In this document: positions 37,901 through 48,854 of the stretch, one piece after another
Numbering within the stretch: the stretch's first letter is position 1
Layout of the letters: every line of letters begins with the position of its first letter
Assembly (NCBI RefSeq): GCF_012489685.1
Contig: NC_080041.1
Location: 106,361,760 to 106,425,759 of the forward strand
DNA: 64,000 bases
Source of the DNA: Lotus japonicus
Lineage: Eukaryota > Streptophyta > Magnoliopsida > Fabales > Fabaceae
Direction: 5' to 3'
Program-made: the position numbers and the translations under genes
The notes under the pieces: generated by a model
The model's input: only the letters and a program-made list of their open reading frames with translations
Databases searched by the model: none
What the model was told of the DNA's origin: nothing

Positions 37901-38682
37901 TATTTTTTAATTTTTATTTAAAAATGGAAAATTCAACGCTGGGATTTGGAAATCGCGTTTCTCGCAATTTTCTGTCCTAATTCTTGATAATTTCCTCCAA
38001 AAATAAAATGAAATTTGACCAATTTTTTTTAGCAGCCAATAAATTTCTGTCTAAATTAAATTAAAATCTGAATAGATGTGATTCAATTTAATTTATAGTG
38101 ATTTGATTGAATTGAATTTTTCGGTTTAACTTTTTTTACCTGTTGAGATTATAGTATATAAATCTTCAAAATATATAACGTATAATAAATACAATGACAA
38201 TTAATTTATAGCATAAAATTTATAAATTATTAAATATTCAATTTTTTAAAAATTATAATTGTATTTTTAATTTAATGCGCATTTATTGAAATAATTATTT
38301 AAATAAAATTCTATATATTCAAATATATTTTCATATATGAGTATGTGTCATATAGTAAATATAAACATGTAAAAATGATAATTTTTTACATAAAAAATGA
38401 TATTAAAATTAAATCAATATTAATTACGTTTATAAATAATTATTAGATTTTAAAGAATGATTCAATCCAAGTATATCATTGATTTCCTACCTTTCCTCGT
38501 GTAAAAAAAAAACATCACTAATTTCCTTAATTTCTTTTCAATGAGTTAATAATAATAATATTATTACCATGAAAATTTTCCTTTTAAAATAGTCAGCTAG
38601 TTAATCAATATATCAATAAATTTATTACATTTTCCACAACTTTTAATCAATACTTAAAATCTTCAATCACTCAAAAAAATCC
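37712..38682. repeat. E1 upstream region, copy A (partners 47142-47981 and 48004-48395)
   Basis: 37712-38573 is nearly identical to 47142-47981. 38227-38682 also matches 48004-48395, with several small deletions. The copies bracket the F-box segment duplication. Confidence 0.93.
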
Positions 38683-38955
38683 ACCCTGTTATTTAATAAA
38701 TGAGAGACCTTAAAAAAGAGAGTGAGACACACTAATTGCACACTCTCTTTCATATGTTGCCACGTCATCTTTTTATTAACAATTCTTATTGTCTCTCTCT
38801 AATTCTCTCATGCCGTGTACATCACTCGCTCACTCGTGTCGTGGTTTATGTTTTCATTTTGTTACTATTCTGATTCATCCTCTCCGTTTTCATTGCTTTT
38901 TCAAAAATCAAAATCATTCTAATTTCTAATTGGCCTCCTTAATCACTCCGTTTCA
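38683..38955. other. Unique filler between duplicated segments
   Basis: About 270 bases with no match elsewhere in the window and no gene, ending at the sharp junction ('ccgtttca|gcaattggg') where F-box copy 2 begins. Confidence 0.6.
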
Positions 38956-39647
38956 GCAATTGGGTTAAACTTAAGGGGTATAAACTGCTTTTAAGCCTAA
39001 ATATGAAATACAATTGAATTTCATTAATTCACTAACCAACCATCATGAGACTTTTCTTTCCACTGACTAACAATATATTTCGTGCAATTACTGTGCTAGA
39101 TGCAACTTGGATCTAATGAGGGAGAGAGGAGAAGAAAAAGAAAGACAAGGAGTCAAGGAGGAGGGGGGGAGAATGTTTTTAAAATAAAATTTGTAAAAAA
39201 TTACCTAGATATTATTTAAAACCCTTATTACCTCTTTTATTTATTAAATCCTTTTTATGTTACACAATCTAATAAAGTCAAAAAATTATGGATGAATCAT
39301 TATCCATCCAATAAATTAAGTGGATGAGTCATATTTTTCCATTTAATTTTCATTATAGATGAATGGAATTCATAGTGAATGGATTGGATGAATGATGAGT
39401 TAGTGGATCCATTTGACATCCTATTTATAATGTATCTAACACTAGTCTTATAATTTTTATTTACATCTTACACTTCTAATTGTTCGCTTCAAAAACGAAT
39501 TCACATTCCTATATTCTTGGAATGAGCTAAACTAATGTATAAAGTGAACAAAACAGTGTAATATTATTTGCTAGTAAATTAGAACATGCAAGTAAAAATG
39601 TATTATTAGATGGTGAAGTTCACTCAGCCTGAAGATCCAAACACTAC

Positions 39648-42600
39648 TCACTCAACACTGATTTTACTCAACATATGTCTTTTCCTCAATTGTCTGGGCC
39701 TAAACCACGGTGCAGAGGTGCACACTTGACAATCACATTCAAACGAGAACCTGGGCATCATCCAAATTGGAGATGGAGAGTGCATCTGAGGGTTGGGGAG
39801 AGGAATCTTATGTATAGTTCTATCTGAAATAGAGAACACTCCCACTTCAGTAATGAAGGAGTTTTCTGAGAAGCCAGTGAAATACACGTTGCCACGCTGA
39901 AACTTTGGACAATACTTTGCATCAAGACATTCAATGTTGATGTTAGATACAAACAAAACATGATCATCCAAATTCTCCACCTTCACTAATTGAGGCGTGG
40001 TGCAGTTTTCTTCCACCGCAAAAATAACAAATTCTATAGTAGGTGTGTGAAATTTGGTGTCATCAGAGAATCTCTTCACAACCAAAACATTCCCTCCACA
40101 TTCCACCAAGTAAATGGTCATGCAATAGGACCTAATGGTTCCTGATAGATTAGGAGCATGTTCAATAGGGTCAATGGATTCCACACTACCAACCTGCAAA
40201 GAGGGAACCAACAAAACTTGTAAAGGGAGTGAAAATTTCACATGTATTACAAAAATCTTGAAAAGTAACTGGAGGATGTAATCAAAAAGTACAAGAGGGT
40301 GAATACAACACTTGATTGTGTACCTTTGATATAGTTGTAAAATATCAAACCATATAAAATGGTTATTTATATAAATTTTAGAAAAAATATTTTTTCTATA
40401 AAGATGTTTTTAAATGAATTATTAATTTATTGTTATAGTTAATTTGAATTCTAAGATTTTTTTTAAAGATCATACATTTTCTTAAAATTTGAAATAAATC
40501 GCTATAAAGTGTAATAGTTAAAATAATTATATCATAATAAAATATACTATATTCAGGTTAGTGGTTGAGCGACAAAATCATAAGAAAAAAAAACAGTAAC
40601 AAATATTTTTATTAAATTATTTAATTTTAAAAGAAATAAAATATGGTAAACTGTAAGTATCCACTGTAAGTAAGTATCCACTGTAAGCTTATTATCAAAA
40701 ACGTAAATTATAATCAAATAAATTTATTGCTAAATAAATAAATTGAAATAAATTTCTAAAGATATGATTCTTAAATACAATAATCTTAATCTCATATACT
40801 TGTTTTCAACATAAATATGTTATTACTTAATACTATATTTAAATGAAATAGAAAAAATTATCCACCAACCTGAACAAGCACTCCCTCATCATACTTGAAC
40901 ATGTTCACTTTCAAACCACCTCGTTCCACGGCATAAAGCTTGTTATCATGAAAAGCCACATTGGAGTATACTTTATCACTTGTGTGGTAACCTTTCCATG
41001 TAGTGTCTCCCACCTTGCACCACCCAAGGTCACCCTTGTAAGTGACTATTGCGACCAGGGTGGGGTTCATGTTGGGACACATTGAAATTGTGAAAGCTAC
41101 GGGTCTGTGCATGCCAAAGCAATCATCACCCTTGGAACAAAGCAAACATGGCATCGTTCTAATAGGAGGGAGGTTAAGGCGAAGCTTCGAAAAGAGGTTG
41201 AGGATAAAGAGACTTTGATCAGATATGAGAATCAACCATCCTTTTGAGGACCCTACAATTATGGTGTTCTGCAAAGGGTTGAAGGGTTTGCAAATATTGT
41301 AGGCTTGCTTGTCTGTGGTGCTTATGACCTAAATGAAAACATTTAGTATACACTCACACTACAACATTTTTGGCCTTCTGCCGCGGACAGAAAACCGCGG
41401 CAACATGTTAAAAAACCGTGGCTGAAAGCTTACGCCGCGGTTTGGCAACGGTTTTCGTGTCGCAGTGTATGCGGCCGTGGCTAAGCCCAAGTGTCACGGT
41501 TTTATCAAGTTAAAGCCACGGTTCTCACAAAATCCTAACGCCACGGTTTATATAATACCGCGTTTGAGAAACCGTGGCTCTAGAAATTTCAACCATGGTT
41601 TATTTAAAACATTTGCCACGGTTTCTCTGTGCCATTAATGCCACGGTTTACTAATGTCTTTTCTGCCACAGTTTTTTAACCGTGGCCATCAAAGTGTTTT
41701 TTTTTTTACCTTTTCAGCTACTTTTTTTTCACCTGAGCTTGCAATCTAACATTTAAATTTTAAGCCTAATATAATGATAGATAGGTGTGCTAACATGATA
41801 AGAAATTTCTAACAATTTACTTAACAACATATTACCTAACCATCTAGATCCAATCGTCCTCTAAAAGTATTATTGGCGACCCAAAATTGAATGAAAAGGA
41901 AACTGAAACAAAGGTATCAAACAACAATCAAAAGAAATCTATTAACTCAAATAAATGATGTTCTGAAGAACTTTAAATGTTCAGGAAGAAGTTAAAGTGA
42001 AGAAGGCCTAATTCTTATTTGGCCTACTTAAATCACATCTCAGCCTATGACAAGCCATAACAGCAAGCATCTGGGGTTACTCTATAAAATAGCATAGAAT
42101 AGAGGATAAAATTCTGACCATGGGTTAAATTTGCAAAAACAAATGGATAAGTATGTGCCATTTCTTTATGTCCAAATCCTAAGCCAGGACAAGTGGATAT
42201 GCGGAGGCTTCAAAATCTTGAGACAATAGAAAACATTTGGAGCCATTCCAACTTCAATTGCAACAAATCAGTATAGTCTGCCATGTAAAAAATGGACAAA
42301 ATAAAAATTTCAACGTGATATGAAGTTATCTAGAGAATATTAATAATTAGTGCTAAAAGTTCGAAATAGAGTACTTGTCTGCACAAGTTATCCACTGACA
42401 TAGTTAAACTACATACATGTCAAGCTCATATTCAATTATCAGGCTATACCTTCAATCGGGAGATAAAAAAGTTGTGACAAAACGAGTTTGGCTTAGTTGA
42501 GAATTACCTAAATCATAACAGATTCATTTGGATTCCTTCGTCACATTTGATGACAACCTGAAAACAAAAAATAGGAGGACTTGATGAACTTCTAGTAAAG

Positions 42601-45600
42601 AAAAAAATCTTTGGACTAGAGAAGACTATAGATGGTGAAGTTGGTAACACATTTTATGCCACAAATGAAAATTCACAAGAAAATGTCCATTGTTCTGAAT
42701 TGCTATCTAGATTTTAACAAGAAAATATTCACAAGCAACTTTCTACAATCTTTACCTCTTGTTCCCTTAAGTCCTTTAGCCACTCTGGATCTTTCTTAGT
42801 TGAGAACCTTAGGTTTAGTAATGAGCACCTGTTCATAAAACACAGAAATAAGGAAAGAAGAAGAGGATAAAATAAATTAATAATATTAGTTTGGACCAAA
42901 CTACATATTTCATCACCAAACTACATGCTACATTTAGTAAAAGAACAAGCACCAGTTTATGAACATCTCACACACAAAATTCTTCAGTTCCAAGATGAAT
43001 CACTTACACCATCATCAAAGAGTTTGCATGTCCCACAAAAGTACTTGCCCATGCAAACATCACAGATGATACAGCCCTACTTAATCTGTAAGCACTAGAA
43101 ATAAGTGCAAGAGAAGAGTTAGTTCAAGGCAGATTCTAATTGATGCAAATGTAATAGATAACTTGACACATAATGCAAACAATATAAATATCTATGAAAA
43201 ATTCAGCATTCTCCAGTAGCATTTAATTCTACATTCTATGTCAATTCCAAATCCCAAACAACACCAACTTTAAATCGCAAAAGATACATTACATTTACAT
43301 GGATACTAAAAATCGAGAAATAAAAGCTTATAAAAACTTTGGAACCAGCTTGGAACAGCTCCAAGCATAGATTAGACCTCGCCAGTTAACACCCAACATA
43401 AGGATCACGAACCAGAATCATCAACTCAGTCATAAAAACCAAATCACCTAGTAAAAGTACACCATGACCCCCTTGCTGCCTTAATGGCTTAACACAACCT
43501 CTAACCAATATTAACATGTCCTCATCAACCTGTAACAGCCAAGGAAAGCATAGAAAAGCATAGGGTAAAACGTTAGGAATCTTGCAGCTACTAAAGATCC
43601 AAGGAAACAAACCGCTCCAAGCCTATAGCCCACCCCAACATGAAAACTAGAGCATAAAAGTATGATTCAAAGGACAACAAGCAACTATTCAATTTTAATG
43701 ACCTACAAGAGAAGTGATTAAGCTAGAGCAGAATTGCATTTCAAGATATCAATTGTGCAGTAAAACCAAAACTATAAGCAAGATATCAAGGAATTAATGA
43801 AAGGCACGATAATTTCCCCAACAATTTCCACTCCAGCCAGCCGAAGCATCCCTTAGAGAGACACACCCAACCTGTACTCATTTTAATTATATTTTCTGCA
43901 TCTTTTTACTCTGCCTATATATACCAATTGAGTCTCAACTAGTAACCAAAAAAATTTGAGTCTCTACTAAATTTTCTATTGTGAAGGGCCATGATACAGA
44001 TAGATACGAGAGGGAAAAAAATTCAAGTATAGTGGATTAAGATGCGATATATGTTTTGCAACATTGATTTGGGTTGTGTTCCACTTGAGAAACTGAGGTA
44101 GTTAGACCCTGCCTTTGACCAATTCCAAATTAAAATAAAAACAGAATGCTCCTTTAAGTTGTTGAGTATGCATGTGAGGTGTCATAGGTCACATTGTGAC
44201 AAGATTTTCTTATGTTGATGCACTGACCTACAAGAACGAGCAGGATTTATGTTATGATGGTCCTATCAAGATTTTAATTGCATCAAGTTTGTTGCTTTAT
44301 GAAAAACTAAGTTAAGAAGGATCTACTCCCCGCTTGAGAAATTGTCATAATAAAATGCCTTCAGTTTGACACCTTTCAATAATTTGGTTGATATTTATAT
44401 GTTGTAGTAATGCTTATAGAATAGTTTTTCTCAAAGATAACAAACATCAATAGAACCATTTTCCACGGACAGATAACTCCCCACCAAAATCCCTCCAACA
44501 TGCAACGATTTTAGCATGATAGATGGGAACCAAAATCAGAAAAAAGAACCCCACCATGAATTACAACCCAAATCATCAGGCAAGGATCCAAACGCACCAG
44601 AGGACAGTAGAATATGCTACTAATTGAGGCAAGGAAAGCATCAAAACACCCAGAAAAGAAAAACCCACCCCAACAGACATAAATACATACCTCAACAGCG
44701 GAGAGGGGAGGGTCACGCAAGATGCGTCGTGCCGGTGGAGAGAAGGGTCGCGCGAGATGAGATGATGAGCGGTGCCGGCGGAGGGAGGAGGGTCGATCAC
44801 GATCAATTGAGATGGAGAAAGCTAGGGTTTATAAACTTTCTCTTATCATCGTGAAGTTCTGAGAAGAGAGTGTTTTAGGGGTTTAATTTTTAAGGGTTTT
44901 TTCTTCTTTTATTACTTTTAAATTTTTTCTAATAAAAAACTAATCCTAGTTGTGCCAGATACAAAAACACGCGCGGGAATCACAAAATTTTAGAGGAAGA
45001 AAATTAATCTGTCCAAAAAAAAAATATAGATTTTTATGCCACAGTTATATTAGTGGGATAAGGTTTCCGCGGTTTGGGAAGGCGTAGCCATCAATCGTCC
45101 ACAACTGTTGAACCGTGGAATAAAATGTAGGGGCCACGCTTTTCTTCATCCGTGGTCATCAAGGGTCCACAGTTATTGAACCGTGGCTTATACTATACTT
45201 AGGCCACGGTTTTTCTTCCGTTGAAGAATTTAGCGTGGTCTAAAATGAAAAATGTTGTAGTGTCAAATACACCAAAATTAAATAAGAGAAAAAAAAAGAG
45301 AAGAGAGGTAATTAATGATGGATATAATTAATATATTTTATGAGATTAATTTCTATGCACCGACGGTGTAAATAAGTTTTACACCATCATTCAATCACAT
45401 TCCTCCATTTTGTTAACTCACAATTAATTTTAAATTTAATAATATCTAAAATAGAAAATGAAAGGTTGTGATTAAATGATGGTGTAAAACTTTTTACACC
45501 GTCGGTGCATAGAAATTAATCTCATATTTTATTGGCTCCAATTAAATTATGCATGCCAATTTATGAATATAACTCGTGTGCATAGATTAGATAATTTTAA

Positions 45601-46029
45601 ACTTACACATATACTAAATTCATTTGGATTCATTTCATTTGGGAGATAGAGAAACGAGACACAAGTTAAGACTATAATATTATTATTTGTCATATATGAT
45701 ATGATATGATGATAAAAGATAGAGAAAAATGTGATGTATTTGATATGTACGTATAATTTTGATGTTTAAAAATCAAGATCCATTACCTGAAACTCAGTGC
45801 TAGTGCAGTCGTTACTGACAAGCCAAGGTGCGTCAGGGATCCAATGGTAGGCTTTCTTTGATGTGTTAGCAGAAAGCCAACTCTTGCACACAGTAATGAA
45901 TCGAGCCTGATTTGGAATCGTCAGAAGCTTGCAAACCTGCTCTAACATCTCTGTTGGCATCTTTGACCAGTCTGGTAATAGTAGCACACCTTCCTTATGA
46001 TTCTTCCTTTTCATCCTAATGAATGACAT
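39648..46029 (-). CDS. F-box/DUF295 protein gene, copy 2, intact
   Basis: Exons 46029-45787, 41328-40870 and 40193-39648 give 1248 bases (415 aa) with GT..AG junctions. Residues about 16-58 (LLLPDWSKMPTEMLEQVCKL then FITVCKSW) form the F-box, the Skp1-binding part of an SCF ubiquitin ligase. The rest is the DUF295/KIB-like beta-propeller-type region, with 'GSSKGWLILIS' near 105 and 'VYFTGFSENSFITEVGVFSI' near 350. The ligase substrate cannot be predicted. Intron 1 has grown to 4458 bases through a CACTA element and a MITE, both spliced out if the canonical sites are used. The E1 promoter copy at 47142-47340 lies about 1.1 kb upstream in the same orientation. Copy 1 is truncated, so this copy may carry the surviving function. 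Confidence 0.85.
42513..43076 (-). pseudogene. Captured exons: CHY-type zinc-finger fragment plus unknown 3' exons
   Basis: On the minus strand the 69-base exon 43076-43008 sits between an AG acceptor and a GTAAGT donor and encodes CDVCMGKYFCGTCKLFDDG. This matches the CHY/CTCHY zinc-finger region of plant RING E3 ligases such as MIEL1 and CHYR1. A second exon, 42828-42756, ends REQE at a GTAAAG donor and reads on, in another frame, from RFSTKKDPEWLKDL. A third exon (42557-42513) continues with VVIKCDEGIQMNLL and a stop. The first and second exons do not join in phase, so they probably come from different genes or are rearranged. I do not recognise the source of the second. Confidence 0.65.
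44690..44880 (-). promoter_or_regulatory. Captured 5' end (5'UTR-like exon and donor) in the CACTA element
   Basis: On the minus strand a TATAAACCCTAGCTTTCTCC start (near 44830), a CT/CCG-rich untranslated-looking stretch and the sequence GTTGAG|GTATGTATTT (about 44692) resemble the first exon and donor of a host gene. A 69-codon open frame crosses the donor and is unlikely to be translated. This would place a transcription start upstream of the captured exons. Confidence 0.45.
45342..45523. mobile_element. 182 bp MITE with 9 bp target duplication
   Basis: Ends GAGATTAATTTCTATGCACC and its complement match for about 60 bases each side. Flanks are ATATTTTAT on both sides (45333-45341, 45524-45532), a 9 bp duplication typical of Mutator-derived MITEs. 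Copy 1 of the segment (near 21915) has the empty site. The same terminal motif is in the old MITE at 5721-9733. Confidence 0.93.
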
Positions 46030-47141
46030 AAGAACATATTACTGTCTTTGTGTGCGTGTGTGGATCTCAAGATACCTCATATTGTTCTCATATTTTTGCT
46101 ACTTTTCATCTCATTTCTATCAAATCATATCATATATAACATATATTACTACTCTCTACGCTATTCGTTTCTCCTCCTTTAAATTCAGGTGTAGACACTA
46201 TCAAACATTATTTTTGTCTGTGTGGAATGTCTACCTTTGCTAGAGCTACATTAGATAAAAAGATTTAAAGTAAAGACACGAGCGGAGCAGAAAAAAGGGG
46301 AGAAAAACATAATGAAAAGAAAATGATGGAGGAAAAAAATAAAATATAATCTTCACATATTCTCGTGATGAAGATGAAACTTTGCAACTCTCTTTTGAAA
46401 TCAAATAAGACATGAGACTTGTTTAAACCTATGAGAAGTTTGGTATGGATCGATTCATATTTTTTATCAAAAAAAGGTAGAATAAAGAGAGAGCACCTCC
46501 AGACTATTAGGAAGGTGCCAGGGGGATTCCCTGAGGTGAGTTTCCCACCAACTATGATTTAAAATTAGATATGATTGATCGAGTTTCAAAAATAAAGATA
46601 TGATTAAATCTATATCCCTAATTGTTCCATTTTATTCTATTCAATTTATTTCAAACACCGCATATAATGATCAGTTGGTGCTTATAGTGAATTGGTTCTA
46701 AACATGAATTAACTTATTGGAATTTAAATGTAAAAACTAAAATATATTTTATGATTTTCCCAGATTCATTTGGTGTCTATGCATTCTCCAATCAAATAGA
46801 ATAAAATGAAAGAGAAACAATATGATGGCTCATTCGCACAAAGAACAAGTTAAAGAGTTAAAAGATGAACACTAAAATGTTTCAGACATAAAGAGTATGA
46901 GAAAAGTCTTAGCTACAGAGAAGGTGAATGAAATGTTAAACGTTTTTCAAGTACTAAAATTAATTAATTTTTCATGAAGATGAAAATCATTACCTTCTAC
47001 ACGATTGGATGAACGATTTTGCTCTAGAACTGTTTCAAAGATAAAAGAAAAAAATACCTTTTAGATGATAATTTCATTAAAGATGAAAGAAAATTTTCAT
47101 TTAGGATTATAAAAAGTAAGGGATAGAGGGAGAATATGATG

Positions 47142-47981
47142 AATAAAAATAAAGAAATTGAAGTTTGAAATCAAAATTAAATGAAAATCGAAGGTTGATT
47201 TGAAGGATTCGATTAGGACAAGGAGAGAATTGAACCTGAGTGAAGAAGAGAAGGGCGAACCCTATTGGAGTGCGTGGAAGCGAAGCGAGTATGTAAGAGA
47301 GAGAGAGAAGAGAGAGAGGGTTTTTATTTATTTTTTAATTTTTATTTAAAAATGGAAAATTCAACGCTGGGATTTGGAAATCGCGTTTCTCGCAATTTTC
47401 TGTCCTAATTCTTGATAATTTCCTCCAAAAATAAAATGAAATTTGACCAAATTTTTTTAGCAGCCAATAAATTTCTGTCTAAATTAAATTAAAATCTGAA
47501 TAGATGTGATTCAATTTAATTTATAGTGATTTGATTGAATTGAATTTTTCGGTTTAACTTTTTTTATCTGTTGAGATTATAGTATATAAATCTTCAAAAT
47601 ATATAACGTATAATAAATACAATGACAATTAATTTATAGCATAAAATTTATAAATTATTAAATATTCAATTTTTTAAAAATTATAATTGTATTTTTAATT
47701 TAATGCGCATTTATTGAAATAATTATTTAAATAAAATTCTATATATTCAAATATATTTTCATATATGAGTATGTGTCATATAGTAAATATAAACATGTAA
47801 AAATGATATTAAAATTAAATCAATATTAATTACGTTTATAAATAATTATTAGATTTTAAAGAATGATTCAATCCAAGTATATCATTAATTTCCTACCTTT
47901 CCTCGTGTAAAAATAAACATCACTAATTTCCTTAATTTCTTTTCAATGAGTTAATAATAATAATATTATTACCATGAAAAT
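47142..47981. repeat. E1 upstream region, copy B (with orphan 5'UTR)
   Basis: Matches 37712-38573, including the E1 5'UTR intron start, its donor site (exon end 47236) and the GA microsatellite, but none of the E1 coding sequence. It is followed at once by a partial third copy (48004-48395). Confidence 0.93.
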
Positions 47982-48003
47982 TATTAATTTCCTTAATTTC
48001 CTT

Positions 48004-48395
48004 AAATATTCAATATTTTTAATTTAATGCGCATTTATTGAAATAATTATTTAAATAAAATTCTATATATTCAAATATATTTTCATATATGAGTATGTGC
48101 CATATAGTAAATATAAACATGTAAAAATGATAATTTTTTACATAAAAAAATGATATTAATTTAATTACGTTTATAAATAATTATTAGATTTTAAAGAATG
48201 ATTCTGTCAAAGTATATCATTAAATTCCTACCTTTCCTCGTGTAAAAAATAAAATCACTAATTTCCTTAATTTCTTTTCAATGAGTTAATAATAATATTA
48301 TTACCAATAGTCAGTCAATCAATATATGAATAAATTTATTACATTTTCCACAATTTTTAATCAATACTTAAAATCTCCAATCAATCAAAAAAATA
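48004..48395. repeat. E1 upstream region, partial copy C
   Basis: Matches 38227-38682 with several short deletions. Beyond it the sequence is the Hsp70 upstream region, part of which (48415-48590) recurs at 63185-63342. Confidence 0.85.
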
Positions 48396-48854
48396 ATCAC
48401 AAATTAGAATGTAATTGATTCTATTAACTAAATTTCCTCAATTAGTTAAATTGATTCTTGCAGCTTTTAAAAACCAAAAGTTTCAAATATTTTGTTTTAT
48501 TTTATTTTTATAATCAAACCCTTATACCTCACTCACGTAATGAGTATAGAAGAGAGACATTTTTCATTTAAACCAAGAAACAATAACGATAGAGATTTGT
48601 TACAACTAAAAAGAATTTCAAAATTCAAAATTCAAATGCAAAATTTAAACTAATAAATAGCTATTAGTTGAACACACCACCAACCTTAAGCAGTAAACCC
48701 TAAAGAATACAATATTTATCTCTATCTCTCACATTTTATTCCTAAACCGTACATCATATATCATATCACTTACTTACTTCTGTGTTACTATCTACCAAAC
48801 ATTTTCCATTTGCAAAGCTTGACATTGTGTTATTTTTTGTGTGAGAAAGAAAGA

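Larger units (their letters stand above)
41357..45262. mobile_element. CACTA (En/Spm-type) element with captured gene exons
   Basis: Ends are CACTACAACATTTTTGGCC and (complement of the right end) CACTACAACATTTTTCATT. The flanks are TCA on both sides (41354-41356, 45263-45265), the 3 bp duplication of the superfamily. Copy 1 of the F-box gene preserves the empty site (ACACTCAAATACACC). Subterminal zones (about 41375-41695 and 45035-45240) hold more than a dozen CCACGGTTT / AAACCGTGG repeats, like transposase-binding sites. No transposase gene is present; the interior instead carries spliced host-gene fragments on the minus strand, making this a Pack-CACTA-like, nonautonomous element. Confidence 0.95.
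38956..47144. repeat. Segmental duplication, copy 2 (source 19489-23545)
   Basis: Begins inside the terminus of a MULE-like element that is complete only at copy 1, and ends with 3 bases (AAT, 47142-47144) shared with the start of E1 upstream copy B. It is longer than copy 1 because of a 3906 bp CACTA element and a 182 bp MITE in the first intron. Confidence 0.95.

Noticed and set aside
43386..43610. 74-codon minus-strand open frame in the CACTA element
   Set aside because: Has an LQ|VDEDMLILV region that could be an exon start, but no recognisable domain or clear second splice site; left as undefined captured DNA.
48610..48640. Heat-shock elements upstream of the Hsp70-like genes
   Set aside because: Only loose GAA/TTC patterns, without the alternating inverted pentamers needed to call an HSE.
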